DNA of 64,000 nucleotides from Chlorops oryzae (lineage: Eukaryota; Arthropoda; Insecta; Diptera; Chloropidae), in contig CM035806.1 in NCBI GenBank assembly GCA_020466095.1, positions 144,092,920 through 144,156,919 on the forward strand, given 5' to 3'. Below, piece after piece: positions 12,598 through 25,360 of the stretch; positions within the stretch are counted from its first letter, which is position 1; every line of letters begins with the position of its first letter. Below the pieces are notes generated by a model that searched no databases, had not been told where the DNA came from, and worked only from the letters and a program-made list of their open reading frames with translations. Made by a program: the position numbers and the translations under genes.

Positions 12598-13696
12598 ATA
12601 TCGATAGCTTCGGATAGAAAGGGCGTAACTCATTATTTTGCTACTTTACAGGAGAAGGAAAAAACTTCATAAAATCGCAAAGGTTAGATATTTAAAAAAA
12701 GTTTAAACGCAAAGTCAATTAAATACTACGCACGAAATTTGTTTTAGGCTTGAATTTTTTTTTTTCTGTGTTTCGAGCAGTTTTCTGAGTTAGGGCTTTT
12801 TGATATCAATTTTCGTTCAAAACACGTGAGTTAGGTCTTTGTACGCAAAGTTTAAAATATAAATAAAATTATAAGATGCGATCCAGCACTATACTATAAC
12901 CAATAATATCGGTTAGTGGTTTCTATTGATAAAATTAATTCAAAACAAATATTTTTTGAAACGCATTATTCACTGTTTTCACGTTCGTGTCTTGAGTCTT
13001 TGCATGCATACAGACCAAGAGAGACATGTTAATGAGACAAAGTTAATGGGGGTCGGTCAAACATTTAACTCCTCTAGGGGCACTCTGGGGCTAGTTAGGA
13101 CAGTGGGGGGAAAATTCATAAAAAAAAATACTTTTGTATTGGAGCCCCCTTAAGGAGTGGAGATAGGGGGAAGGTATGTTTGGTTAAATTGTTGGGAATA
13201 AAAAAATAATGGTAGTTGGTCCTACATTTGACCCCTCTAGGAGCTACTCTGCTTACAGTAACATCAAAAATTTGGAAAAAAATCAAAAATTAAATTTTTC
13301 AAATGACTTGATGCGTGACATTTTTTTACAAAATAACCTTAAAATTAGTATTTTATGAAGTCTTCAATAAAAGTTCATCGTACTATGATACAGGAAAAGA
13401 GTTTCAAAAAAAGTCATCACCCTAATGCACACGCACAGTTATGAATGTTAATTTATAGGTCTCGCCATCACTGGCGTAGTTGAACGTCTTTTTGTGAGTT
13501 AGGGCTTTTTTCTTTCGCAAAATTGTTCGCTATGAGTTAGGGCTTTTTTAAAAGTAACTATAACTTCGGTATTTTCAATCAAAGGTCGTCAATTTTTTTG
13601 GAGGGGGTGTATTTGAGAGTCGACCATCAGAAAATGCAAAAATCTCGTTTTTTAAAAAAAATGAGTTACGCCCTTTCTATCCGAAGCTAACGATAT
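12598..13696. mobile_element. 1.1 kb TIR element
   Basis: Left ATATCGATAGCTTCGGATAG and right inverse of the same with one change; the pairing continues through AAAGGGCGTAACTCAT, about 35 bp in all. The interior has repeated GAGTTAGGGCTTTTT units (12790, 13496, 13535) and a half copy of the GTTTTCACGTTCGTGTCTT palindrome that is complete at 19418-19520. No transposase frame. Confidence 0.7.
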
Positions 13697-13925
13697 GATG
13701 GTCTTTGCCTAAAAATATTCGAGATTCTTGCTCCCTTTATATTACCTTCCGAATGTGCTTAGAATGGGAGAATTTTTTTTCAAATCCGCAGAGATAGAAT
13801 ATTTAGAATCGAGCTGATAAAAAGGGAAATAAAAATTTTGCAAATAAATACTTGTTCTTGGAAATTGCGACTATCAGAAGCAGAGTTTTTTTTTTTTTTT
13901 TTTTCGTCGGCAATTGGCTTTATAT

Positions 13926-13931
13926 ATTTAT
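13926..13931 (-). terminator. candidate poly(A) signal of the unknown gene
   Basis: Minus-strand AATAAA about 50 bases past the stop codon of the 13983-16040 gene. Confidence 0.5.
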
Positions 13932-13982
13932 TAGTTTAACAGAGATTTACAATGAAGGTCGCAAAAAAAAAAAAATTTCGCC

Positions 13983-16040
13983 TTACTCTTTTTGGGTTTT
14001 TTCTTCTTCCATGTTACAGATTTCATTTGGCGCATTTATATTTGATGCATCGGATAAAGGTATCGATCGTATAGATCGGCATACTTTATCACCCGTTAAA
14101 TGTTTTTTCTCATTTTCGATGAGAAAGCCTTTTACAAAATCTGTTCGGGCCTTAGCCAAACGTTTCTTGATCTTGCGTACATCAATTATGTAGTAAACCG
14201 TGTCACGTAGATTTTTAAAGACATTTGGGAAGTCAGTTTCGCAACAGAATTCCAAGTGCCTGTACGCGTTCACATTACTAGCGCACGCATTGAGAACCAT
14301 GTATCTCTTTTGACACCACGAGCAGCGACGCAATATCACGAAATTTCCATAATCGGTTGTGAGCATAATTCGATCGACGGTTTTAAAGCAGCCGCGCAAC
14401 AGTTTATATATACTTTTGTAAGAACCTTCTTTTGAGGCCGCTATTACCAGATTATGTGGCGTTTCAGATTTTCCAAAATACTTGCAAGTAAGTCTCTTTA
14501 AATCGGGCTCTTCTTCAATAATCTCATCCTCGAAGCTCTTGGCAACGGCTTCCGATTCGACCGATAGGAACGATCGGTCCCTGTCATTGAACTGAGTCGA
14601 ACGAACTGATTGTCGGATGTCATCTGCTTCTGGTTCCTTGGTATAATCGACAATTGACTTGACAACGTCTCCTTTGAAAACCTCGTATGCTGCGAATTGG
14701 CTAGAAAATATTTCAGTAACGTTTGCCGAGACAAGACTTTTCTGTGATAATTTTTTCGACAGTCTCTTTTTGTTGCTGCCGCCTTTTTTCCTTTTCTCAT
14801 TTTTTACTTTTTTTGCTTTATTTAATTTCGAAATTTTAGAATTTTTTTTCCGGCCAATGACGAACTCGCTATTTGTTTCCAAAATTAATGACTGCGTCGC
14901 TTTTAATTGCTTTCGACTGGCAGCAGCTGAATCAAAATAATAGAAAATTCGTTATTATTAGAGCGTGTATTTTTAAGCATTTATAAATTTGAAGCATACT
15001 TTGTGGGAAGAATATTTTTTCTTATCACCATTTTGGAAATAATAGCGAATTTGAACTTCAGAGATTTCCTAGCTTTGAAAAAGTCTTAAAAGGTAAAAAT
15101 TCGATTTGAATCTTAACTTTAATAGTAAATTGAACAAATTTTTTGCCCCATAAAGTACGCTTCAAATTTATAAATGCTTAAAAATACACGCTCTAGTTAT
15201 TATGAAGAGTTTCCACTAATGCATTAAGGCCCGATTTCACCAAGCTATTTTAAAGAAACTTAAATGAAACGAACTGTCAAATTTCATTATAAATGCAAAA
15301 GAAATTTTCCTTTGTAGGATTTTAAATATACTTGAAGTGAAAATGCCTGAGATTCAGAATTATTAAATTGCGGAAAATGTAGGGAATTTGTTTTTCATGA
15401 ATGCCATTTTATGATTTTATATCCCAGCGACCAAAATGCCGCCTACAGAAGCAATGAACCGTAACACATTTCGGAGGCCGTAGGCGTAATGCATACGACC
15501 TCATATACCATCCTAGTATACTTTTGTTCGAGCATGGCCGTTTTGTAGACCGAACGCCTATCACCACAACATAAAGTAAGCTATTGGGAGGCAGTTCACC
15601 TACAATCTCGTATACTTTGTAAGCTATTGTAGCATGTTCGCCTAAATCCTTCATTTTATTACTTTTTAGCTATTAATATTCAGGTCGCTTACAGTCTCGT
15701 ATACTTTATAGGCGGTAGGCACTGTTGGCCGCTGGGATTATTGATGGTATAAAAAATTGTTCTCAATTTAATACTCCGACGTTTAATGGCCCCGTACTCA
15801 CATTCACCATCCTTTTTTTCATCTTCATTCGCTTGTCCATAATTGTCAATACAACCTTCCGGGGAAATTGGTGGGGCATCCGCGGGACAATGGACTTGGT
15901 AGTTTCTGAAATGTTAAGAATTTTCTCTGAAATTTTGCCAAAAACAATTAAATTTTTGAAATTTACTTAATTAGAAAAGGAGGGACATAAGGTAAAACCG
16001 AGTCCGATATAGGTTGGCCATCTTTTAAATAATCGTCCAT
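13983..16040 (-). CDS. uncharacterised 373-residue protein, basic N-terminal half, Cys/His cluster
   Basis: Not recognised. Built from three exons: 16040-15967 (ATG at 16040), 15905-15802 and 14926-13983. Donors GTAAAT and GTGAGT, acceptors ATTTCAG and GATTCAG; phases 2 and 1 fit and the total of 1,122 bp is divisible by three. The upstream in-frame stretch of exon 3 lacks an ATG, so the extra exons are needed. Residues 85-120 are Lys/Arg-rich (likely nuclear localisation). Residues 190-200 are acidic (EDEIIEEEPD). A C-x2-C-x18-H-x3-C pattern (C261, C264, H283, C287) could bind zinc, and C274 lies between. Intron 2 (14927-15801) holds two transposons, so the gene tolerates insertion there. 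No transposase-like features. The exon structure argues for a real gene; function is open. Confidence 0.75.
14959..15195. mobile_element. hAT-like MITE with 8 bp TSD
   Basis: Starts TAGAGCGTGTATTTTTAAGC with near-perfect inverted repeats of about 48 bp. It is flanked by GTTATTAT at 14951-14958 and 15196-15203, an exact 8 bp duplication. Inner TIR sequence (TATAAATTTGAAGCATACTTT) is shared with the element at 33000-33242, so the two are related. Confidence 0.85.
15423..15736. mobile_element. TIR element, CCCAGCG family, copy 1
   Basis: Starts TCCCAGCGACCA and ends TGGCCGCTGGGA. Most of the body matches 28122-28444 in the same orientation (shared TATACTTTTGTTCGAGCATG and CACCACAACATAAAGTAAGC). 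Both copies carry two or three tandem CTCGTATACTTTGTA units near the right end. Confidence 0.75.
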
Positions 16041-17139
16041 ATTCTTTTAATTTACACAAAGAATTTTAATGAAGAATAAAATTTGTCTTTAAGGAAAAAT
16101 TTCTTGTTTTATTTTTATTTAATTTTTTTCGATTTTTTTTTTTATTTTGTTTTAGATTTTGATATTTGTATAAAGAACGAAACTCCCCGATTGCTAAGCA
16201 AATGATGAATTTTAGAATTTTTTATACATCCCGATTCGTCATGACATTATTTCTTTTAATGCCACAAAGATTAGATACACCATTTTCCGCGGAGAAAAAT
16301 TCTTGGGTAAAAAAATTCCCGGGGAATATTCATTTAAAATTGGGCTGATAGTATTTATTTTTTATTTATTAGCTATATGTGTGATATAAAATATTACACT
16401 TATAGGTTTGATACTGCTAAATCCGTTTTTTTTTTTCCGGCTGGGATTAGGGCGCAATGAGCTCTGAGAGTGCTGACATCCAGCGCTATTGAGAAGTGTG
16501 AGCGATGATGGGTTAAAGGAGGTAGTTTCCCCAGAAATGAGATTTTATATAGGGGGCCTACAATATCGGGGGAGCTACGTTCAATGCGGAATGATGACAT
16601 TTTGATTGTTAATAGTACAGTGTATACTCTCTCCATTCGGACACTAACTCCTCTTAAGCGGACACCCCTCTTAAGCGGATACTTTTTGGAAATATGCACC
16701 AGTATTTATGATTCTCAAACAGTTTCTCTTAAGCGGACACCTCTTTTAGGCGGACAAATTTTTCGGTCCCATAATTGTCCGCTTAAGAGAGAGTACACTG
16801 TACTTGTGGGAGTTACTTTCTGTTCGTACTTCAAATTATGCTGTAAGGGAATCGGACTTCCTTTAGGTGGTCCAGAGTGTTTTAACATCTCTGAAACTGC
16901 CATTCGACTTGTTCTTTTCCGATTACTCTTTTTACATAATACACCACAAGGCCTGCTAGGAAAAACTCCTCGTGCGGGCCTGAAATTTCATCTCCTACGG
17001 GCCTGTTTCCATTGAATTTTTCCAAATAAATACAAAAATTTTATATAATTTGGATAGCACAAACTTATATTTGCTAATTTGTACATGTACATTCCAATAA
17101 ATATACAAGCATTGTGCCCTAGTTATATATATATGTATT

Positions 17140-17173
<34 letters not shown>

Positions 17174-17591
17174 GCTCATAAGTACAAGCTATAATAAAGT
17201 AGTGAGTGCAGTTTATGATTTGACAAACATGAAATATGTACAAATTAAAAACTATTTTCATAGAAATTATCTTATGGAGCTGGTATTGTCTCTGTAGACT
17301 CTTATAAATCAGCGAATTGAGCCTACAGACACATCGTATTGCATGTACATTGGGTACTTAGAGATGCTAATTTAGGCACTAGCTATCGAAAATTATTTCC
17401 TTAAATAATTACGGGATGGATAACATTTTGACGTGTCTAAAATAAATGTGGCTTTTTTGCATAATAATAATCTCAAAACATACAAACACACTTATGAACT
17501 ATGACCACGAAATTATAAATATGAAATAAATTTAACTAAGCATACAATTATTATTATTTTTATTGTTATAATAAGTTTATTAATTTATATA
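16041..17591. other. intergenic, 5' of the unknown gene
   Basis: Apart from the MITE at 16618-16800 this holds T-rich DNA, a TA-rich microsatellite at about 17125-17171 and no recognised exon. Confidence 0.5.
16618..16800. mobile_element. pogo/Tc1-mariner-like MITE
   Basis: TA|CAGTG...CACTG|TA ends with inverted ACTCTCTC and multiple TTAAGCGGACA motifs in both orientations. 183 bp, no coding capacity. Related ends occur near 37015-37130 and 55612-55790. Confidence 0.7.
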
Positions 17592-18108
17592 CAGGGTGTT
17601 TCGCATAAGGATGTATATCCGAAAGGAGGTGATAGGGGTGCTCAATATCGACCAAAAATCGTATGGGAGGGGGGGGGGAGGGGGAGGGGGGTTGAAAATT
17701 CTCCCCTAAGGAGTTAGAGGGCCTTAAAGTTTTTAGGCCGTAAGTCGAGAAAAAAAATTCTCCCACGATAACGGTTCATCGTAGAAAAAAAACTGTTAAG
17801 CGGTTTGAAAGCCAATTCTATGGGCTTTTAGGCAAAATTAAATTCATGGTAAGAATTTAAGCCAATGATGGTTAATTAAGCGGTCAAAGTCAAAAATTCT
17901 GAAAAAAATTCTATTTTTTTTACTTTGAGAGCCATTTTGGTATGAAAAAGGTCCTATTAACACATACTTTTCTAATTTTTTTCAAAATCCTCGATTAATT
18001 TACTTCAAATCTGTGGTACATTTGTCATACCTTATTAGCGGTTTAACCTCGATATTGAGCACCCCTATCACCTCCTTTCGGATATACATCCTTATGCGAA
18101 ACACCCTG
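17592..18108. mobile_element. mariner-like MITE with about 60 bp TIRs
   Basis: TA|CAGGGTGTTTCGCATAAGGA at the left is repeated as the inverse complement at the right, and the match runs on through GGAGGTGATAGGGGTGCTCA. It sits in a TA-rich stretch with TA on both sides, fitting a TA target. 517 bp, no transposase. Confidence 0.85.
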
Positions 18109-18751
18109 TATATATATATATATATATATATTATTATATATTCATTGCATTAGTACAATGGATTACACATCGCCAAGAGCAAACATAAATTCCCGCATTA
18201 ATTGTGATTCGATGTGATAATTATCATGCGTCGCTATTTTGGAAATTCAACCTGAAACCTCTCCTTGAAATTCTATGGGAAGATCGACCTTTTTTTTTAT
18301 TTTTTTTTTTTTTTTTCGAATTCATATTCAATTCGAAATTTTTGTATCAAATTAAACCCGCAAGACCCTCATAGTTAAAACATATAGTTAAAAAAAAAAA
18401 AAACATAGTTAAAAATGAAAATTTCAGAAAATCTTGAAAGTAAAGCAGGATCTTTTGGAATGTTGATTCTGAGTTGTATTGATCGGTAGGTATGTATTGA
18501 TAGGTAGCGGTGTTCAGATTCATTTTTTTAGTATCGCTTAAGCTGTTGTGAAAAACTCATACATATAAAATACATATTATTTATGTCTATAAAATATACA
18601 TGTGGACGGAATGTTGTATGTATGTTTTTGTTATTGAATTGGAATTATAATTTCGGGATTTCGTTTGTCTTTGCATGTACATATACATATTTCGGCTTCG
18701 AAGCTTTTAATAATTGGGAAGGCAAAAAGGGGCTTCATTTCTTTCGACTAT

Positions 18752-19305
18752 CAGGTATGTGATTGGTTTCCCTTTCTCGGAGAAAGGTAATTCAATTCCC
18801 TAACAAGTGTGATTCATTTCCACTTTCCCTTAAAAAGGGGTAATTCAAATTCCCATAGTAGCTTGGTAGGGAAATTGTTTGTTTTTTCGATTAAACAGCA
18901 CGTATTTAAGTCTTTTTCGGTGCATTTTATGAAAGAATAAAGCGTTCGATTGTTTTATTATAATTTGTCTTCGACTTAATTATTTTTCTTTAAGTTTTAA
19001 ATTATTAAAAATGTAACTCCGCCCAAGTAACCTAACCTAACTCCTCTTAAAAAACCTAAAGAAGGCAGTATTCGCTAGTATCAAAAGGGTGGCATCACTC
19101 AAATCAGCTGTCAAAATCGAATAACAAGAAGTTTGCTACGTTTAAATATTGTTTAAATTTACTTTCTTCAGAAAAAAATGTAAGTTGAATGCCTAAAATG
19201 TAAACTTTCATGGTAAATGTTCTTTTTCGATTCCCGGGAAAACAATCACACCATATTTTAATTCCCGGGAATCGTATTTCCCCAGGGAAACCAATCACAC
19301 ACCTG
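18752..19305. mobile_element. TIR element with TAT target duplication, copy 1
   Basis: CAGGTATGTGATTGGTTTCC at the left, inverse (GGAAACCAATCACACACCTG) at the right, TAT on both sides (18749-18751, 19306-19308). The same family as 25131-25360. Confidence 0.8.
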
Positions 19306-19417
19306 TATTTGAATAAACGACTATACATAAGATGATATTGCAGTGCAATATGAACGTGCAAAATGGAATGCGTAAACGGTTTTTGTCTATTAAAAATTCC
19401 AAATGTATTAATTCGAT

Positions 19418-19520
19418 TAACTGTTTTCACGTTTGCGTCTTAAGTCTTTGCGCTATCTCTCTCGCTGTTTATAAGAGAAATGTCTGCGCAAAGACTTAAG
19501 ACTCGAACGTGAAAACAGTA
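19418..19520. mobile_element. 103 bp perfect-stem foldback
   Basis: CTGTTTTCACGTTTGCGTCT, then TAAGTCTTTGCGC, is repeated inversely after a loop of about 35 bases. A half copy lies at 12968-12998. Confidence 0.75.
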
Positions 19521-19531
19521 CCTAATAAAAA

Positions 19532-19778
19532 CAGTGCCGTAGCAACCATAGGGGCAAGAGGGGGATTTGCCCCCCCACGCAATTTTGTTTTTGCCCATGA
19601 AAAAAATTAAAAAAGAAGAAAAAATAAATGACAATCGAAAAAACATGCATTGAAAGCGTGCATGTAATGTGGTTTTAATTAAAATAGACGTTAAAATTGA
19701 AAAAATAATTTTTCCCCCCCACGCAAATTGCAAAAATTATTTTGCCCCTCCACGCAAAACAGAATTGCTACGGCACTG
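19532..19778. mobile_element. hAT MITE with 8 bp TSD
   Basis: Termini CAGTGCCGTAGCAA / TTGCTACGGCACTG. Flanks AATAAAAA at 19524-19531 and 19779-19786 form an exact 8 bp duplication. C-runs (TTTGCCCCCCCACGC) recur in both orientations inside. Confidence 0.85.
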
Positions 19779-20199
19779 AATAAAAATCTTACCTAATTAA
19801 TGGACAGCCCCAAACACATATATGTACATAAATTTATGTATACATAATTGTATATATCAGGCTTGGGGAATGGGTTTATTAAACCTTCCTCAGTCAGAGT
19901 ATTAATTTTTAAGCTTATTCACAATTCATTACAATTGATTTGCTTTAGCAAAAATAACAACCTATATGAGGCAGGCAAGATTGGAAGCTCAAAAAAGAAA
20001 GAAAAAAAAAAACATGTACAAAATAGCTCGTCGATTATTGTAGCTAAAAAATTTATCAAATAACCCCCCCCTGGTTCCTCGATTCTGCATCTATATTGTA
20101 TTGTAAGAAACACCTACGTGAAGCTATAAAAAGGTTTCCTTAAATCTCAGTAAATATCCATTTAACTCCGAATAATGTACAATAATTTTTCAATCTATT

Positions 20200-20533
20200 G
20201 CCATGTTTCCACTTAGTGTTTTATTGAGTGTTTTAGCGATTTTCGTGTTTAAGGCTAAAACAACTAGAATGTTATGCGTTTTGTCCTACCAAATTTTAAC
20301 ACGTAGACAAGGTGTTTTAGTATAAAACATCATCAAAACGCAACTAAAACATTAAAGAAGAAAATCAATTTTAAAAATTGTACATTTGTTAACAATTAAT
20401 TTTGTTTTTTTCAATTATTACGAAAGAAATTCAATTTTTTTCTTAAATTTAAAAAATTACTAGTGGAAACGGTAGTGTTTTATTGACATGTTTTACTAAA
20501 ACATCTAAAAATAAAACATTTATGGAAACATGG
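20200..20533. mobile_element. 0.33 kb TIR element
   Basis: GCCATGTTTCCA at the left and TGGAAACATGGC at the right, with repeated AGTGTTTTATTG-type motifs inside in both orientations. It lies just downstream of the wnd stop codon. No transposase. Confidence 0.65.
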
Positions 20534-20669
20534 CATATGACAAGAACTCTTCTAAAAAAATATCATTTTGCATTGCCATTCATGCCATTTGGGACGATGG
20601 ATTGTGCTTCGGCATTCATCTAATTCGATTTTCCTGAAATTCTAGTTATATCCATATCAATTGGTTGGT

Positions 20670-23600
20670 TTATACCATGCTAATAGCGCCGTCAGCTTTT
20701 GATGTCGGTATTGTTATAGAGTTACTATTTTTGCCACTCACGTCTAAATTAGCTGTTATGTTATCATATAAATATGGGTCTGCAACTTGATATTTAACTT
20801 TCGATGAAATATCATCATCTGAGCTATCATTGGCATTTGTTTCTGCCTTGAGTTCATCTCTTCCAGATTTAGTTTGCGTTTCCACTTCAATATGCGCTGC
20901 ACTGTTTATTCTTCTTATGGCTTCAACTGCATCGGGATTACTGTCCTGAGTAGAATGCTGACTTGATGGCGAGTGACTGTATTCCGAAGTATTTTCTTCA
21001 TCGGATAGGTTAACGTTACAGTGCCGAAGATTTGTTGAGCTTTTATTTTTTGTATTCTGTGATTTATAACAACGGCGACTCCGCATGCCACGTGCAATGG
21101 GTAAGCGGCCCATACTGTTGAAAAAGAAAAAAAAAAACATTTTTTTTTTGTTGTTGTAGCTTCCATCTTTTGAAGAGCTCTTATAGACTGTCTACTGTCA
21201 GTCGAAATTGAAGACTAGTACTCACCTTCGTCTTCTTAAGGTATAATTGTAATCGGTGTCTTCGCCATCCTCATCGTCAGACCAACTGTCGGCATACAGA
21301 TCATCGATTGATTGCTCATTCGAATTCGACAGTCGTTGTTGTTGTTGTTGTTGTTTATTCTGAATATTTATGGGTTTCGATGGATTCGGACTTCCTTTGA
21401 AACTGTTAGTAGTTTGGGATGCGTTCTCTTCTACGTTAAAAATATCTTTAATTGATTTATCGTCTTTGCCTATGGTCACTGTATTGCCATTCTCTGTTTG
21501 AGTTCTCTCGAAGCCCGTCAACGTGTTATCCGTTTGACTGAAATTTCCCGTCGTTTGGACGGACCATCGGTTCTCGTTTATAAACTCGATGACTTTCCGG
21601 CCAAATCTGTCGAGGTTTTCGTTATCGCTGCAGCATCCAGCCATTTCCAGGCACTCATTGCTATTAATAACATCATCAATCATTGGCTCTGAGTTACCGC
21701 ATGAATGTTTGAGTGTTATGTCATCGACTGCTATCGAATTTCCATTGGGACTTTGTAAGCCAGCTGTGATTAAGTAAGTTCTACTATAATTTGGCTCCTT
21801 TGTTTTGCCATCGCTCTCATGAACATTTCCGAATTGATGTTCAATATTTTTACTGACTTTTGATGTTTGGTTTTGAAAATCTTGTCTTTTTTGCTTATCG
21901 CTACAATGATTGGTTGGTTCCGTTTGCATTGGCTCACCGTTGTTATTATAATGAACCATGGTATTCTCTTGAGCATCGTGGCAAGTGCTCGATGCATCCG
22001 TTTCATTGATATCCATAACATCTGTTTGGGTTTCGGTGTCCACGAGTTTGACTTTTCGATTTTCGGGCTCACTTTGATATCTTCGATCGCGACTTGGACT
22101 GTATTTGGGTGCTGGAAAGAAACTTCCCGAGCCCATTCGTCTGTGTCGTGTTTTTTTGGGCTTTTGTGTTGCTATACAATACGATTTCGGTTGACTAGAG
22201 CTATCCAATTGGGCATACAATGTGCATTTAACAGGGCTCTGAAAATGGGGAAAAATGATTCAGAAAAAAAAAATTAAAATAAAATAAAAATAAAAATGCA
22301 ATAAATTTCGTACATCAGGAGTTGTTTCCGGATTTGGTGAAGATGAAAAATCTTTTTGAGTGCTTTCCGTTGAGATAATAGAACCAAGACCAGAACCAGC
22401 ACCAGCACCAGCAGTCGGACCATTCAGCCTCCGTCGATAATATTGCATCTTACGAAATGTGTTCCCCAGGCGCCTACTTGGCTTGTAGTCCGGTAATTTT
22501 TTCTCACGCCTTAAAAATCCAATCAAAATGAGAATAATTAATGAAAAATTCAATTTAAATTTAATGAACCACTCACTCTGCAATCTCCTTTTCTTTCTCC
22601 TGCAGCTGTGTCATGCATTCACTGAGTTCAAGGTATAAGCGATTTGTCTTTTCCAATTTATCTTCGTACACCATACGGATGTCCTGGGCATGTCGCCATT
22701 CTGCAGTTCGCCTTTTTATCAAATCCTGTTCGTACTTATGAATGCTGGTCACATTCTGCGTAATCTCCTTCAGGTGCAGTTGAACTTCTTCCTTCCACGA
22801 CTTTTGCGTTTCAAAATATTCTTTCTCGCTTTTCCGCAGAAGCTCGGGTCCGGCAATATCCAAATGGCAGAGTATATGACGAAAAGACGGTCGATTACGG
22901 GGTTTCGGGTTCCAGCATTGTTCTACAAGCAGCTTAAAGCCATCCGGACAGCTCGATGGTATTTTTAGCTGCAGCGAATTATTCCCAACACCCCATATAA
23001 TCGCAGACGAGTCAACGTCCTTGTACGGAATTTCACAGGTAAGCATTTCCCAAAGCACAACACCATACGACCATGTGTCAACTTTCTCTGAACATGGCTC
23101 ATTGCGAATAACTTCGGGCGCCATCCAAGCAACCGTCCCGGCGAAGCTCATCTTGGTGCTAATTTCATTCCACTCACGACTCGTGCCAAAGTCGCTGATC
23201 TTTACAATCTCTTTTGTACTAATAAGGATGCTGCGGGCGAGCGAGCGAGCGAGCGAGCAAGCAAAGGTAATCATAAATTTATATGTACAGATGTTGTATC
23301 TATGTATGTATGTATGTATGTAGGTATGTAAACTTACTTTGGACTTTTCAAATCTCTGTGTATTATCTTATGCGAATGCAGATACTGCATTCCGAGTGCT
23401 ATCTGTTTTGACCACGATACGAGGCGAGACGGGAGAACAACTTCCTCCTCCTTGAGTATATTTTGTAATGGCCCATAAGGACAAAACTCCATAATAATGC
23501 AAAAAACTGGCGCTTGCGTGCAAACACCCCTGGAGAGAAAAACATCAACAACATAATGTTGATCAACAACAATACATAGAAAGGTACATAAAAAGTTACT

Positions 23601-24094
23601 ACAAAGACTTCGTGTGGACTTACTTAAACTTAATGATATTTTCGTGATCCAGTTTTCGCAAATGTTTGATATCAGTCTCCTTAACGTCTCTCACTTTTTT
23701 GACGGCAACAATTTCGTTTTTAAGCTTTCCACTGAATACTGCTCCCTGCGCGCCACTGCCCAGCCATTCAAGGTCGCTGATTTCCTCAAAAGGTATTTCC
23801 CAATCAGCGCACTTGGGATTCTTGATTTCAATAACACCAGCTTTCCCAATGAACGATAACACTGGCTTAATGCAACCAAGCAAGCCATACATCCAGTCGA
23901 TTGTTTTATCGGGATGAGCGTATGTATTATTTGTGGGTGTCCATCGATGATGGCATGTGTTATCGGTGCTACTATCATTTCGATCGACCACATGGGTCGC
24001 CGGCGACAGTGCAGGACTGTCCCGTTTGAAAGGCGATTCCGTCGGATCGATGCTAAGATATCCAAGTTCATCCTGAATATTAGTCATACTGTAT
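20670..24094 (-). CDS. wnd: Wallenda, dual leucine zipper MAP3K (DLK/LZK)
   Basis: Mixed-lineage MAP kinase kinase kinase that drives JNK/p38 signalling in axon injury and synaptic growth and is a target of the Highwire ligase. Exons 24094-23624 (ATG at 24087), 23529-23338, 23230-22577, 22509-22314, 22238-21226, 21114-20670. The coding total of 2,964 bp gives 987 residues, close to the Drosophila protein. Kinase domain about 103-345: glycine loop GSGAQGAV at 110-117, K130, HRDLKSPN at 212-219, DFG at 232-234, APE at 256-258, all present. A charged coiled coil/leucine-zipper region spans about 355-437. The C-terminal half is low complexity with a Gln run and ETQTDV/ETQTK motifs. The intron at 23231-23337 carries GCGA and TATG microsatellites. 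All catalytic residues are intact, so an active kinase is expected. Confidence 0.97.
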
Positions 24095-24207
24095 CTGAAA
24101 TTATAAAGAAAAATATACATACATAAACATATACATATACATAGTAGGTACTTCGGTTTCTTTCAGATATGGTTTCATAGTAGGTACATATTCGTATTTT
24201 TGTACTC

Positions 24208-24555
24208 CCCTGTAGTAATGAAATGGTATCGGTAAAAAAACAGACCGGACCTAGGTGAGTCCATTAAGGACCGACCTCAAATTTATATGACGTTTATACG
24301 AAACACGACCGGTCTAGGGTTAACCTCTATTGGATTCACCCTCGTCCAGTCCCAAAATGTGCGTTATTGGGTGAGTTCAGACAAAGGGACTCGAGACCCG
24401 CAACTCACCCCACAGGCTTTGAAAAGGGACCGGTTGTTTTTCAATGACAGCCCTACGTTAAAAGAGGTGAGTTGAATCTATGGAAAGGCGACCGGTCCTG
24501 ACTGCTTTAGGACCGACCCGCGGTCGACCTTGGACCGGTCCCATTTATTGCAGGG
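24208..24555. mobile_element. MITE, CCCTGTAGTAATG family, copy 1
   Basis: Starts CCCTGTAGTAATGAAATGG and ends CCATTTATTGCAGGG. The interior (ACCGGACCTAGGTGAGTCC, GACCGGTCTAGGGTTAACCT) matches 49327-49613 in the same orientation. GACCGGTCC-type motifs repeat in both directions. Confidence 0.8.
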
Positions 24556-25130
24556 CTCTTTTTTAAAATCTCTATTCTATTGATGTTGTTTTTCGCTACA
24601 ACAAAGCGATACGGCGCACAGTGGGATCGCTCCATGTATATTGCGGAAAAAAGTAGAAGTTGTGCTCCTATCCTATGAAATGAAAATTATTTTGAAAAAT
24701 ATTTTAACAAAATCGTCAAGTGTTTAAATACGGCATAAGTTTTATTCGCTTAATTTGATTGAAAATTGTTGACAAAGGCTCACAAAAAAAATTTTTTTTT
24801 GCTAAAAACATAAGTTTGTTTTCTTTTAAATTCAATTTTTTACATTCTTTAATTGATTTTTGAACGATCTTCTCGCGAAAAATTTAATTATCGGCATAAT
24901 CTGTTGTATGTATAAGCCCAAGTCCATGTGTTCACACCAGCAAGATGTTCACTCTATCCTGAGTTCATACTATCCAAAATCTAACTCTATGGACATATCT
25001 AATGGGATTTGTCGAGGACCACAGTAATGGTAAGTGAATTTTGGATTTAAATACATTCACAATGAGGTATATGAAAGCGATAGGGATAAAGGAATTTATG
25101 GGGTTGAAATCAGTGCAGTTAAGCAGTTAT

Positions 25131-25360
25131 CAGGTGTGTGATTGGATTCCCGGGAATTCATTTCCCCGGGAAATTGAAATAAATACTCGGGAATTTAAAT
25201 ATGTTCGAAATTTTTTAATTCGAAAATTTTATCGTATAGCCGCTCTTTTGTTTTTGACAATGTCATTTCTTTCAAAATTGCCATACATTCTTCAAAATAT
25301 TGGAGGAACGAAATTCCCTTTCCCCAAAATTTGGGGAAAGGGAATCCAATCACATGCCCG
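25131..25360. mobile_element. TIR element with TAT target duplication, copy 2
   Basis: CAGGTGTGTGATTGGATTCC and inverse GGAATCCAATCACATGCCCG, flanked by TAT (25128-25130, 25361-25363). Same family as 18752-19305. Internal CCCGGGAA/TTCCCCGG motifs as in the element at 29774. Confidence 0.8.

Noticed and set aside
15409..15654. 81-codon ORF on the minus strand as an upstream exon of the unknown gene
   Set aside because: Lies wholly in the CCCAGCG transposon (also at 28122) and has no fitting splice sites; exons at 15802-15905 and 15967-16040 fit instead.
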